Origin: an uncultured Caryophanales bacterium
Lineage (GTDB): Bacteria > Bacillota_I > Bacilli_A > RFN20 > CAG-826
Reading direction: 5' to 3'
DNA length: 5,027 bases
NCBI GenBank assembly: GCA_946403545.1
Contig: CAMJAG010000065.1
Location: 1 to 5,027, forward strand
The notes under the pieces were generated by a model. It ran no database searches and was not told the origin of the DNA. It saw only the letters and a list, made by a program, of their open reading frames with translations. A program made the position numbers and the translations under genes. Numbering within the stretch: position 1 is the first letter of the stretch; every line of letters begins with the position of its first letter. Positions 1-5,027 of this stretch are shown here, one piece after another.

Positions 1-2
1 GT

Positions 3-410
3 AACACAACATATGGTGAATCCGTTGGCTGTGTCGCTATCTCTGGTAACGCTTCAATTAGAACAATCTTCGTAACTGCTATCATGGCAATGGTATTATC
101 ATTCTTCTTACCATTCTCCACAGTCTTAGCAAGTATTCCAACAGCAGTCATGGGTGGTGTCTGTATCGCATTATATGGCTTCATCGCTGTATCTGGCTTA
201 AAGATGATTCAACCTGTTGATCTTGGAAATAACAAAAACTTATTCGTTGTCTCTGTCATCTTAATTGCTGGTGTTGGTGCGTTCGGTATGAAATTTGTTC
301 TTGGTTCCACAGGCAACATCGAATTAACAGAAGTTGCATGTGCTTTAGTCCTTGGTATTCTCGCTAACCTCTTAGTTAGCTTCAAGAAAGATAAAGAAGA
401 AGCAAAATAA
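3..410 (+). CDS. uraA: Uracil permease, C-terminal part (5'-truncated by window edge)
   Basis: The reading frame is open from the window edge, so the ATG at 84 is internal and not the start. About 135 residues remain. They begin with NTTYGESVG, which matches the TM10 motif of the nucleobase:cation symporter 2 (UraA/uracil-xanthine permease) family. The Glu in this motif (codon 18-20) corresponds to the uracil-contacting Glu290 of E. coli UraA. Next come hydrophobic stretches matching the last membrane helices, including the family-typical PTAVMGGVCIALYGFIAVSGLK region, which lies around 136-203. A short charged cytoplasmic tail rich in Lys and Glu ends the protein. The family imports uracil across the membrane by proton symport. 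The gene lies 2 nt upstream of the uracil phosphoribosyltransferase gene, which fits uptake coupled to salvage and favours uracil over xanthine as substrate. Substrate choice is inferred from this neighbour. Confidence 0.93.
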   Translation, partial: NTTYGESVGCVAISGNASIRTIFVTAIMAMVLSFFLPFSTVLASIPTAVMGGVCIALYGFIAVSGLKMIQPVDLGNNKNLFVVSVILIAGVGAFGMKFVLGSTGNIELTEVACALVLGILANLLVSFKKDKEEAK

Positions 411-412
411 TT

Positions 413-1066
413 ATGGCAATTGACATTTCAAAGTATAAAAACGTAACAGTATTAAAACATCCTTTACTCACACACAAAATTACTCAATTAAGAGATAAGG
501 ATACAAAAACAAACCAATTCAAATTATTGGTTAAAGAAATCGCAATCTTAGAAGGATACGAAGCTTTAAGAAACCTTCCAATGTATGATTGTGCTATTAC
601 AACTCCAGTTGAACCAACAGTTCAACCAAAAGTTCACAGAAAAGATCTCTGCTTTGTCCCAATCTTAAGAGCAGGTTTAGGTATGGCTGATGGCCTTGCT
701 GAACTCGTTCCAGGTGCAATCTTTGGTCATATTGGTTTATATCGTAACGAAGTTACACATGAACCAGTTGAATACTATTGCAAACTTCCAAGCGACATCG
801 CAGAAAAAGATGTTTACTTACTAGATCCAATGCTCGCTACTGGTGGTAGTGCTATTGACGCAGTCAAAATGCTAAGAAACCATGGTGCAAAGAAAATTAC
901 ATTCATCTGCATTATTGCAGCACCTGAAGGCGTTAAAGCATTCGCTGAAGCAAATCCTGATGTTCCAGTTTATATTGGCGCACTCGATAGATGTTTAAAT
1001 GAAAAAGCATACATTTGCCCAGGATTAGGCGATTGTGGCGATAGAATCTTCGGTACAGTTAAATAA
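413..1066 (+). CDS. upp: Uracil phosphoribosyltransferase
   Basis: This cytoplasmic enzyme converts uracil and PRPP to UMP and diphosphate in pyrimidine salvage. The 217 residues are slightly longer than the usual 208-210. Visible family marks are the N-terminal VTVLKHPLLTHKITQLRD (11-28), the FVPILRAGLGMADG block (81-94), the PRPP-binding loop VYLLDPMLATGGSA (134-147) and the uracil-binding C-terminal block PGLGDCGDRIFGT (203-215). In that last block a Cys stands where most bacterial enzymes have Ala (GDAGD); the position is known to vary. The start is 2 nt after the permease stop. The only purine-rich stretch ahead of it (GAAGAAG, about 396-402, inside the permease gene) is a weak Shine-Dalgarno, so translational coupling to uraA is likely. 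An intrinsic terminator follows the gene. Confidence 0.97.
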   Translation: MAIDISKYKNVTVLKHPLLTHKITQLRDKDTKTNQFKLLVKEIAILEGYEALRNLPMYDCAITTPVEPTVQPKVHRKDLCFVPILRAGLGMADGLAELVPGAIFGHIGLYRNEVTHEPVEYYCKLPSDIAEKDVYLLDPMLATGGSAIDAVKMLRNHGAKKITFICIIAAPEGVKAFAEANPDVPVYIGALDRCLNEKAYICPGLGDCGDRIFGTVK

Positions 1067-1080
1067 TTAAAACAAAAAAT

Positions 1081-1114
1081 AAAAAGGGACCGATAGCAAG
1101 AAAGTCCCTTTTTT
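1081..1114 (+). terminator. Intrinsic terminator after upp
   Basis: GGGAC at 1086-1090 pairs with GTCCC at 1104-1108, and the stem extends through A1081-1085 and T1109-1113. The loop is 13 nt and the 3' side runs into six T residues. It lies 15 nt after the upp stop codon and separates uraA-upp from prs-hpt. The GC part of the stem is only 5 bp, so some read-through into prs is plausible. Confidence 0.8.
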
Positions 1115-1131
1115 ATTCACTTTAAAGAGAA

Positions 1132-1137
1132 TAAAAT
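1132..1137 (+). promoter_or_regulatory. Weak candidate -10 element for prs-hpt
   Basis: TAAAAT lies between the upp terminator and prs. It has no convincing -35 box: the stretch 17 nt upstream is the T-run of the terminator. If it is used, the transcript would begin near 1144, inside the leader hairpin and after the ATG at 1140. That would support the start at 1182. It is only a guess from base pattern and position. Confidence 0.25.
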
Positions 1138-1146
1138 ATATGTGTA

Positions 1147-1166
1147 TCCTCCGTGTTGAAGGAGGA
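1147..1166 (+). promoter_or_regulatory. Ribosome site of prs inside a possible SD-hiding hairpin
   Basis: TCCTCC (1147-1152) is the exact reverse complement of GGAGGA (1161-1166), with an 8-nt loop between. The 3' arm is the best Shine-Dalgarno sequence ahead of prs. In the folded form the ribosome site would be paired. The distance from GGAGGAG to the ATG at 1182 is 14 nt, longer than the usual 5-10. The pairing is seen in the sequence; a regulatory role is inferred. Confidence 0.45.
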
Positions 1167-1181
1167 GAAAGAGAATTCTAT

Positions 1182-2147
1182 ATGTACGATAGATTAAAAA
1201 TCCTTGCATTAAATGCAAACAAGGAATTAGCTCAACAAATCGCTGATATTGCAGGTGCTGAACTTCTCCCTTGTAAAGTTACTCATTTCGCTGATAACGA
1301 AATCTTATTTGAAGGACAAAAATCCTTCCGTGGTGATAACGTTTATATCGTTCAATCCACATGTAATCCAGTTACAGACAGATTAATGGAGGTCTTACTC
1401 GCTATCGATGCATGTAAGAGAGCTTCCGCTAGAACAATTACTTGTGTTATGCCTTACTTTGGCTACGCAAGACAAGATAGAAAAGCAAAGGCAAGACAAC
1501 CAATTTCCGCTAGATTAGTAGCAGACTTACTAACTGTTGCTGGTGCTAATAGAGTTGTTGCTACAGACTTACACGCTGCTCAATTAGCAGGTTTCTTCAA
1601 CATTCCAGTTGATGATATGTCTCCACTTCCTCTTTTCTATAAATATTTCAAAGATTTAAATTTAGAGAACGTTGTTTGTGTTTCTCCTGACCATGGTGGT
1701 GTTGTTAGAACATCTAGATTAGCAGATAAACTCAACGCTCCTATCGCTATTATTGATAAACGTAGACCTGCACCAAACCAAGCTGAAATGTTTGGTATCG
1801 TTGGTGATGTTAAAGGTAAAACATGTATTATCGTTGATGATATTGTTGATACTGCTGGTACACTTTGTTTAGCTGCAAATAAATTACAAGAATTAGGCGC
1901 TAAAGAAGTATATGCTGCAATTACTCATGGTGTCTTAAGTGATCCTGCTATCCAAAGAATTAAAGATAGTTGCATTAAGAAACTTGTTATTACAGATTCA
2001 ATTCCTCTTAGTGAAGAAAAGAAATGTGATAAGATTGATGTCTTAGGTTTAGCACCTATGTACGCAAAAATTATTTGTGCTATTGAAGATGGTAAATCAT
2101 TATCGGATGTTCACCAATCATTAGCGGAAGATGCATTAAAGAACTAA
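1182..2147 (+). CDS. prs: Ribose-phosphate pyrophosphokinase (PRPP synthetase)
   Basis: This enzyme makes PRPP from ribose 5-phosphate and ATP. PRPP is the co-substrate for the Upp and Hpt enzymes encoded on either side. The protein matches class I synthetases throughout. From the chosen start, marks are VYIVQSTCNPVTDRLME (54-70), the ATP-region motif YARQDRK (95-101), TDLHAAQ with its metal-binding His (128-134), the catalytic-loop KRRP (193-196) and the PRPP-binding loop VDDIVDTAGT (218-227). An upstream in-frame ATG at 1140 would add 14 residues (beginning MCILRVEGG). The start at 1182 is preferred because family members begin close to the LKILALNANKELA segment, the extension would be encoded by the Shine-Dalgarno region itself, and the length is then a normal 321 residues. 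The hpt gene follows after 5 nt, so the two genes are very likely cotranscribed. Confidence 0.96.
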   Translation: MYDRLKILALNANKELAQQIADIAGAELLPCKVTHFADNEILFEGQKSFRGDNVYIVQSTCNPVTDRLMEVLLAIDACKRASARTITCVMPYFGYARQDRKAKARQPISARLVADLLTVAGANRVVATDLHAAQLAGFFNIPVDDMSPLPLFYKYFKDLNLENVVCVSPDHGGVVRTSRLADKLNAPIAIIDKRRPAPNQAEMFGIVGDVKGKTCIIVDDIVDTAGTLCLAANKLQELGAKEVYAAITHGVLSDPAIQRIKDSCIKKLVITDSIPLSEEKKCDKIDVLGLAPMYAKIICAIEDGKSLSDVHQSLAEDALKN

Positions 2148-2152
2148 TTATT

Positions 2153-2716
2153 ATGAAAAACATTGTATTATCAAATGAACAAATCCAATCTATCTGCGCT
2201 AGAATCGGTAAAGAAATTACTGATTTAGTTAAAAAAGAAGATAGAGTACCTGTAATCGTTGGAGTTATGAAAGGTTCCATGAACTTTATGATGGACCTTC
2301 TTAAATATGTTGATGCTCCAGTATATACAGACTACATTCAAATCTCTTCTTATGAAGGAACAAGTTCCACTGGTGTTATTAGACTAGTTAAAGACTTATC
2401 TTTTGATTGTAGAGGTAGAACAGTTATTATCGTTGAAGATATCATCGATACAGGAACATCCATGAAATACTTAATTAAACATATTAAGTCTCATGATCCT
2501 GCTAAAGTACTCGTTTGTGCATTATTTGATAAAATCAATGCTCGTCCAGAACCATTCCATACAGACTTTGTAGGAGTTACATTAGAAAAGAATGATTTCT
2601 TAATTGGTTATGGTCTTGACTATAACGAATTAGGAAGAAACATTCCTTATGTATATAGCGCTACTAAAGAAGATGTCGCGGAACTAGACGCAATACTTAA
2701 TAAAGACAGTAAATAA
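2153..2716 (+). CDS. hpt: Hypoxanthine (guanine) phosphoribosyltransferase
   Basis: This purine-salvage enzyme transfers the phosphoribosyl group of PRPP to hypoxanthine (giving IMP) and usually guanine (giving GMP). The 187 residues match the usual length of about 180. Motifs are GVMKGS (37-42), the mobile-loop segment SSYEG (65-69), the PRPP-binding loop VIIVEDIIDTGTSM (91-104), LFDK with the base-contacting Lys (124-127) and GYGLDYNELGRNIPY (152-166). It starts 5 nt after the prs stop without a strong Shine-Dalgarno (CGGAAG around 2125-2130 is remote), so coupling to prs translation is likely. Pairing prs with hpt places PRPP supply beside its consumer. The choice between hypoxanthine and guanine cannot be read from the sequence. 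A xanthine-specific enzyme is unlikely from overall similarity. Confidence 0.96.
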   Translation: MKNIVLSNEQIQSICARIGKEITDLVKKEDRVPVIVGVMKGSMNFMMDLLKYVDAPVYTDYIQISSYEGTSSTGVIRLVKDLSFDCRGRTVIIVEDIIDTGTSMKYLIKHIKSHDPAKVLVCALFDKINARPEPFHTDFVGVTLEKNDFLIGYGLDYNELGRNIPYVYSATKEDVAELDAILNKDSK

Positions 2717-2721
2717 ATATA

Positions 2722-2755
2722 AAAGTCCTCAATAAAATGAGGACTTTATTTGTTT
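2722..2755 (+). terminator. Intrinsic terminator after hpt
   Basis: The 10-bp perfect stem AAAGTCCTCA (2722-2731) pairs with TGAGGACTTT (2738-2747) around a 6-nt loop, followed by a T-rich tail (ATTTGTTT). It begins 5 nt after the hpt stop. The 5' flank is A-rich, so the structure could also terminate minus-strand transcripts, though no gene there needs it. Confidence 0.88.
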
Positions 2756-2796
2756 ATAAGGTGTGTATAAATAAAATACTAACTATAAATCCTTAA

Positions 2797-2830
2797 TTGT
2801 GATAATATTTTGATTAGTAAATAGTATATT
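2797..2830 (+). promoter_or_regulatory. Candidate promoter region of the esterase gene
   Basis: The gap between the hpt terminator and the esterase gene is very AT-rich and must hold a promoter if the terminator works. Two -10 candidates are visible. GATAAT at 2801-2806 is preceded by TG in extended -10 position, and TATATT lies at 2825-2830. Neither has a good -35 at the right distance. The exact element is undecided. Confidence 0.3.
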
Positions 2831-2863
2831 TATTTCTAAAAATCTAAAGGAGATTATATTTTT

Positions 2864-3928
2864 ATGAAATCTTTAAAGAAATTATTTGTTATGAGCGCTG
2901 CTTTTTTAGGCTTAGCTCTCACAGCTTGTGGTGGAAACAATAACAATAATTCAGAACCAGAACCAGAAGATGAAAATGTAGTTAACGTATTCGTTTTAAG
3001 TGGTCAATCCAACATGGAAGGTAATACATCTTTCAAAAATGGTAATACTGATTTAATTGCTAACGCTTTCACAAAACTTGGATATGATGATCCACAAGTT
3101 TGTTACGATGGTATTCCTGAAGTTAAAACAAGCTTATATTGCGCTGGTTATGGTCAACTTAATCATAATAACTTAACAAAGAATAGTTCAGTTAACGCTA
3201 CAAATACAGAAAACCAAATCCAAGGTAAATTCGTTGATACAAAAGTTGGCTTAGGTTTAAACGCTAACAGAATGGGGCCAGAACTCGGTTGTGCTTATGG
3301 CTTAAGAGATCATGCATCCGCTGAAAAACCAATCTACTTCATTAAGATGGCTTCAGGTGGTTCAGGATTTGAACAATCCGGAACACAATATAACTGGCCA
3401 GTATTTAATGAAAGCGGTGAAATGCCAGAAATCAATATGTATTCTACATTCTGCAAACCATTCATCGATAACAACTTACAAATCTTAAAAGATGAAGGTT
3501 TAAAACCAGTTATCCGTGGTTGGTTATGGCACCAAGGTGAATCTGATTCCGCTACAGAAAAGATTCAAAAATACGCAAAACGTTTAGGCGATATGGTTGC
3601 TCAATTTAGAAGTGACTATGAAGAATATGCTTATGGTCAAGATAAAGATAACATTGCATTTGTTGATGGTATGATTTACCAAGGTAGTGGTACTCAATGG
3701 GGTGCTCAAACATCTAAAGACATGAACAATGTTAAACAAGGTTTTGCAGATTCCGCTGATAATAACTACATCGTTGATATCTATGGTAATGATGAACCAA
3801 TTGCTGCTAACGAATTAAAACCAGGTAACCCAGGTGGCGATAGCATGCACTACAATTGCGAATCTTCATTCAGACTTGGATTAGGCTATGCTAAAGTTAT
3901 TCTCGATAATAACTTATTAGGTGAATAA
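2864..3928 (+). CDS. Surface lipoprotein with sialate O-acetylesterase (SGNH, CE6-like) domain
   Basis: The 354-residue protein has a type II signal peptide: a basic N-terminus MKSLKK, a hydrophobic core and the lipobox LTAC with Cys22 as lipidation site. A low-complexity linker of Asn then Glu/Pro (25-37) follows. The rest is one esterase domain of the SASA family. GQSNM (47-51) carries nucleophile Ser49, GPELG (138-142) is the second block, WLWHQGESD (220-228) is the family signature, and DSMHY (326-330) holds the catalytic Asp326 and His329. Such enzymes remove O-acetyl groups from sialic acids or from plant polysaccharides such as xylan. Which substrate applies cannot be told. The enzyme should sit on the outer face of the membrane. 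Shine-Dalgarno AAAGGAGA (2846-2853) fits the start. The gene stands alone between two terminators, with no sugar-transport or sialidase gene in view. Besides Cys22 there are five cysteines (80, 93, 143, 197, 332). Confidence 0.9.
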   Translation: MKSLKKLFVMSAAFLGLALTACGGNNNNNSEPEPEDENVVNVFVLSGQSNMEGNTSFKNGNTDLIANAFTKLGYDDPQVCYDGIPEVKTSLYCAGYGQLNHNNLTKNSSVNATNTENQIQGKFVDTKVGLGLNANRMGPELGCAYGLRDHASAEKPIYFIKMASGGSGFEQSGTQYNWPVFNESGEMPEINMYSTFCKPFIDNNLQILKDEGLKPVIRGWLWHQGESDSATEKIQKYAKRLGDMVAQFRSDYEEYAYGQDKDNIAFVDGMIYQGSGTQWGAQTSKDMNNVKQGFADSADNNYIVDIYGNDEPIAANELKPGNPGGDSMHYNCESSFRLGLGYAKVILDNNLLGE

Positions 3929-3950
3929 TCTAACTCATTAAACTTAAGAA

Positions 3951-3989
3951 AAATCCCTCGCATTCAATACTGCGAGGGATTTATTTTTT
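3951..3989. terminator. Bidirectional intrinsic terminator between convergent genes
   Basis: The 12-bp perfect stem AAATCCCTCGCA (3951-3962) pairs with TGCGAGGGATTT (3971-3982) around an 8-nt loop. On the plus strand it is followed by ATTTTTT. On the minus strand the stem ends in a run of five T, then CTT. It lies 22 nt after the esterase stop and 10 nt beyond the end of the minus-strand gene at 4000, so it can serve both. Confidence 0.93.
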
Positions 3990-3999
3990 GGAAGTGGTT

Positions 4000-4227
4000 T
4001 TAGGCAACCACAACACGGTTTACACGGAATCTATTTTTATAATCGATTACGTATTCAATGTTGTGTTTGCTTATTTCGAATTCGTCTTCAAGTTGGGCAT
4101 CTATTAATGTGTTCTTGTTATAGTACTTGAACATATAATTGATTGCTTCATTTCTAGAACAGAATTGTTTATGGAATACTTTAGTATCACCATCAACCAC
4201 AGCCGTCAAATTATAGTACTTTGACAT
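4000..4227 (-). CDS. Small protein of unknown function (75 aa)
   Basis: I do not recognise this protein. The start at 4227 has an ideal Shine-Dalgarno, GGAGGT at 4240-4235, 7 nt away. A longer frame opens with TTG at 4299, but that codon overlaps the likely -10 box and its extra residues are encoded by the leader, so it was not used. The protein has no signal peptide or membrane segment and is probably cytoplasmic. It begins with a strand-like stretch YYNLTAVVDGDTKVFHKQF (4-22). A probable helix SRNEAINYMFKYYNK (24-38) follows, then an acidic stretch QLEDEFEI (45-52) and strand-like segments IEYVID and FRVNRVVV at the end. The order is strand-strand-helix-strand-strand. It has many aromatic residues, mainly Tyr and Phe. 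It looks like a complete single-domain protein, not a fragment. It has its own promoter and shares a terminator with the convergent esterase gene. Confidence 0.8.
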   Translation of the reverse strand: MSKYYNLTAVVDGDTKVFHKQFCSRNEAINYMFKYYNKNTLIDAQLEDEFEISKHNIEYVIDYKNRFRVNRVVVA

Positions 4228-4233
4228 TTTCGA

Positions 4234-4279
4234 TACCTCCTTCTTCTCCAGTTTTACGTCGTGGTGGACGGAGGAGGCA
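4234..4279 (-). promoter_or_regulatory. Leader able to hide the ribosome site of the 75-aa gene
   Basis: In the minus-strand transcript, TGCCTCCT (4279-4272) can pair with AGGAGGTA (4241-4234) over 8 bp with one G-U. This covers the whole Shine-Dalgarno. Inside it, CGTC (4270-4267) pairs with GACG (4260-4257) around the loop CACCAC. A competing pairing of CTCC (4273-4270) with GGAG (4249-4246) would free the ribosome site. The pairings are seen in the sequence; a switch is an inference. Confidence 0.4.
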
Positions 4280-4298
4280 CCCACTTTTAATGTGGTCA

Positions 4299-4329
4299 AT
4301 TATAATAACACAATATTTTTGATTGTAAA
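4299..4329 (-). promoter_or_regulatory. Probable promoter of the 75-aa gene
   Basis: A consensus -10 TATAAT lies at 4304-4299, with TTTACA at 4329-4324 as -35. The 19-nt spacer is longer than the ideal 17. Transcription would start near 4292, giving a 5' leader of about 65 nt. The -10 lies in the palindrome ATTATAAT, so it also reads as TATAAT on the plus strand, but no -35 is visible there. Confidence 0.5.
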
Positions 4330-4352
4330 TACCTAAATTTAAAAATTTTTCT

Positions 4353-4358
4353 TATAAT
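4353..4358 (+). promoter_or_regulatory. Candidate -10 box ahead of the DJ-1/PfpI gene
   Basis: TATAAT lies 20 nt before the start codon of the DJ-1/PfpI gene. No good -35 stands 16-18 nt upstream. If it is used, transcription would begin at about 4365, right at the Shine-Dalgarno GGAGGA (4365-4370). That leaves almost no leader, so the match may be a by-product of AT-richness. Confidence 0.25.
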
Positions 4359-4378
4359 TATTACGGAGGAAATATCTT

Positions 4379-4933
4379 ATGAAACTATTAATGTTATTTG
4401 TAGATCGTTTTGAGGATACAGAAGCTATCGCTACTTTAGATGTACTTAAAAGAGGTGGATTTGAAGTCACTACAGCATCTGTTATGCAAAGAGAAGAAGT
4501 TAACCCTAAATATGTAAAACAAGTTTTAGCAGACGCTAAAATCGAAGATGTCAATTATAAAGAATATGATGGATTAGTTATTCCTGGTGGTCCTGGAAGT
4601 TTCCAAATCATGCCATCAATTCCAGTAGTGGAATCTCTTATTAGATATTTCGCTGATAACAATAAATTAGTGGCAAGTATCTGTGCTGCTCCTCATTTAG
4701 TGGGAAAACTTGGTTATTTCCAAGGTAAAAACTTTACCGTTCATCCAGGATTTGAACAATTCTGCTTTGGTGGAAATTATCTAAGAGAAAAAGGAGTAGT
4801 GCGTGATTCTAACTTCATCACTGCTAAATCAATGTATTATTCAATCTCCTTCGCTCTTGAAATTGATAAGTATTTCAATGGTGAAAATCACGCTTTAATG
4901 CTTGAAGAAAGCCTTAAAGGCGAAGGAAGATAA
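4379..4933 (+). CDS. DJ-1/PfpI family protein (glutamine amidotransferase-like fold)
   Basis: The 184 residues span one complete DJ-1/PfpI domain, the usual length for the DJ-1/YajL/ThiJ-like branch. The nucleophile-elbow Cys102 sits in ASICAAPHLVGKLG (99-112). Glu15 in FEDTEA (11-16) matches the Cys-activating Glu18 of human DJ-1. PGGPGS (69-74) forms the family loop, and His122 in VHPGFE (121-126) matches DJ-1 His126. Members have been linked to oxidative-stress protection, glyoxalase or deglycase-type activities and chaperoning. The true role is disputed even for well-studied ones, so none is assigned here. No peptidase or transcription-factor domain is attached. Shine-Dalgarno GGAGGA (4365-4370) is 8 nt from the start. 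The gene is divergent from the 75-aa gene, with about 150 nt between the two start codons. It is followed by its own terminator and looks monocistronic. Confidence 0.92.
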   Translation: MKLLMLFVDRFEDTEAIATLDVLKRGGFEVTTASVMQREEVNPKYVKQVLADAKIEDVNYKEYDGLVIPGGPGSFQIMPSIPVVESLIRYFADNNKLVASICAAPHLVGKLGYFQGKNFTVHPGFEQFCFGGNYLREKGVVRDSNFITAKSMYYSISFALEIDKYFNGENHALMLEESLKGEGR

Positions 4934-4950
4934 CTTCTTAAGGTAAATGA

Positions 4951-4978
4951 AAAGCACTTCGCGATGAAGTGTTTTTTT
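4951..4978 (+). terminator. Intrinsic terminator after the DJ-1/PfpI gene
   Basis: CACTTC (4955-4960) pairs with GAAGTG (4966-4971) around a 5-nt loop. The stem is extended by a G-U pair and three A-T pairs, and a seven-T tract follows from 4972. It lies 17 nt after the stop. The remaining 49 nt of the window show no gene. Confidence 0.88.
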
Positions 4979-5027
4979 GTTATTTGTTATTGATTCTAGT
5001 TTTGGTAACTGTCTTATATAAGAAGTT

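Noticed and set aside
1142..1159. Tiny leader peptide frame starting at GTG 1142 and ending at TGA 1157-1159, encoding five residues (VYPPC)
   Set aside because: A five-codon frame is expected by chance, has no ribosome site of its own, and nothing supports translation.
1140..1181. 14-residue N-terminal extension of PRPP synthetase from ATG at 1140
   Set aside because: It is not typical of the family and is encoded by the Shine-Dalgarno region itself; only a weak AAAGAGA lies before it.
1067..1181. PRPP/ykkC-type riboswitch or PyrR attenuator before prs
   Set aside because: The gap contains only a simple terminator hairpin and the short SD hairpin; none of the conserved motifs of those regulators is visible.
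2080..2280. 66-codon open frame on the minus strand across the prs-hpt junction
   Set aside because: It lies antisense to two clear enzyme genes, has no ribosome site, and its residues look like an antisense shadow.
2717..2863. Small gene or RNA gene in the spacer before the esterase
   Set aside because: Beyond the terminator it is plain AT-rich sequence with promoter-like hexamers and no open frame with a ribosome site or tRNA-like fold.
4228..4299. 24-residue N-terminal extension of the 75-aa protein starting with TTG at 4299
   Set aside because: The TTG overlaps the likely -10 box, it lacks a ribosome site, and the ATG at 4227 has an ideal one.
4339..4554. 71-codon open frame on the minus strand overlapping the DJ-1/PfpI gene
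   Set aside because: It is antisense to the well-supported DJ-1/PfpI N-terminus and has no start signals or family resemblance.

Overview
The window is AT-rich bacterial DNA from a low-GC Gram-positive lineage, most likely a host-associated Bacilli or Mollicutes-related Firmicute. This is inferred from codon and amino-acid usage, from compact intergenic gaps, from GGAGG-type ribosome sites, from A-tract/T-tract intrinsic terminators, and from a type II lipoprotein signal. No marker gene fixes the taxonomy. All seven gene ends are TAA. The only four Trp codons are TGG and no in-frame TGA occurs, so the standard code fits but code 4 is not formally excluded.

Left part (1-2750): nucleobase salvage. 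The window opens inside a uracil permease gene (uraA), followed 2 nt later by uracil phosphoribosyltransferase (upp) and an intrinsic terminator. PRPP synthetase (prs) comes next, then hypoxanthine phosphoribosyltransferase (hpt) after a 5-nt gap, and another terminator. Together these genes import uracil, make PRPP, and spend it on UMP and on IMP/GMP. The annotated prs start is best placed at 1182, behind a GGAGGAG that can pair with a TCCTCC just upstream.

Middle part (2717-3990): a 147-nt spacer and then a single gene for a surface lipoprotein of the sialate O-acetylesterase / carbohydrate esterase SGNH type. It ends in a strong terminator that works in both directions.

Right part (3990-5027): a 75-codon gene of unknown function on the minus strand converges on the esterase gene and shares its terminator. 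Its leader can fold so as to hide its ribosome binding site. Divergent from it is a DJ-1/PfpI family gene with its catalytic Cys, Glu and His, followed by a terminator and about 50 nt without recognisable features.

No mobile element, CRISPR array, RNA gene, or clear new multigene system is visible. The most interesting signals are the two leaders that carry the octamer TCCTCCGT upstream of a complementary Shine-Dalgarno sequence, and the unidentified 75-residue protein.
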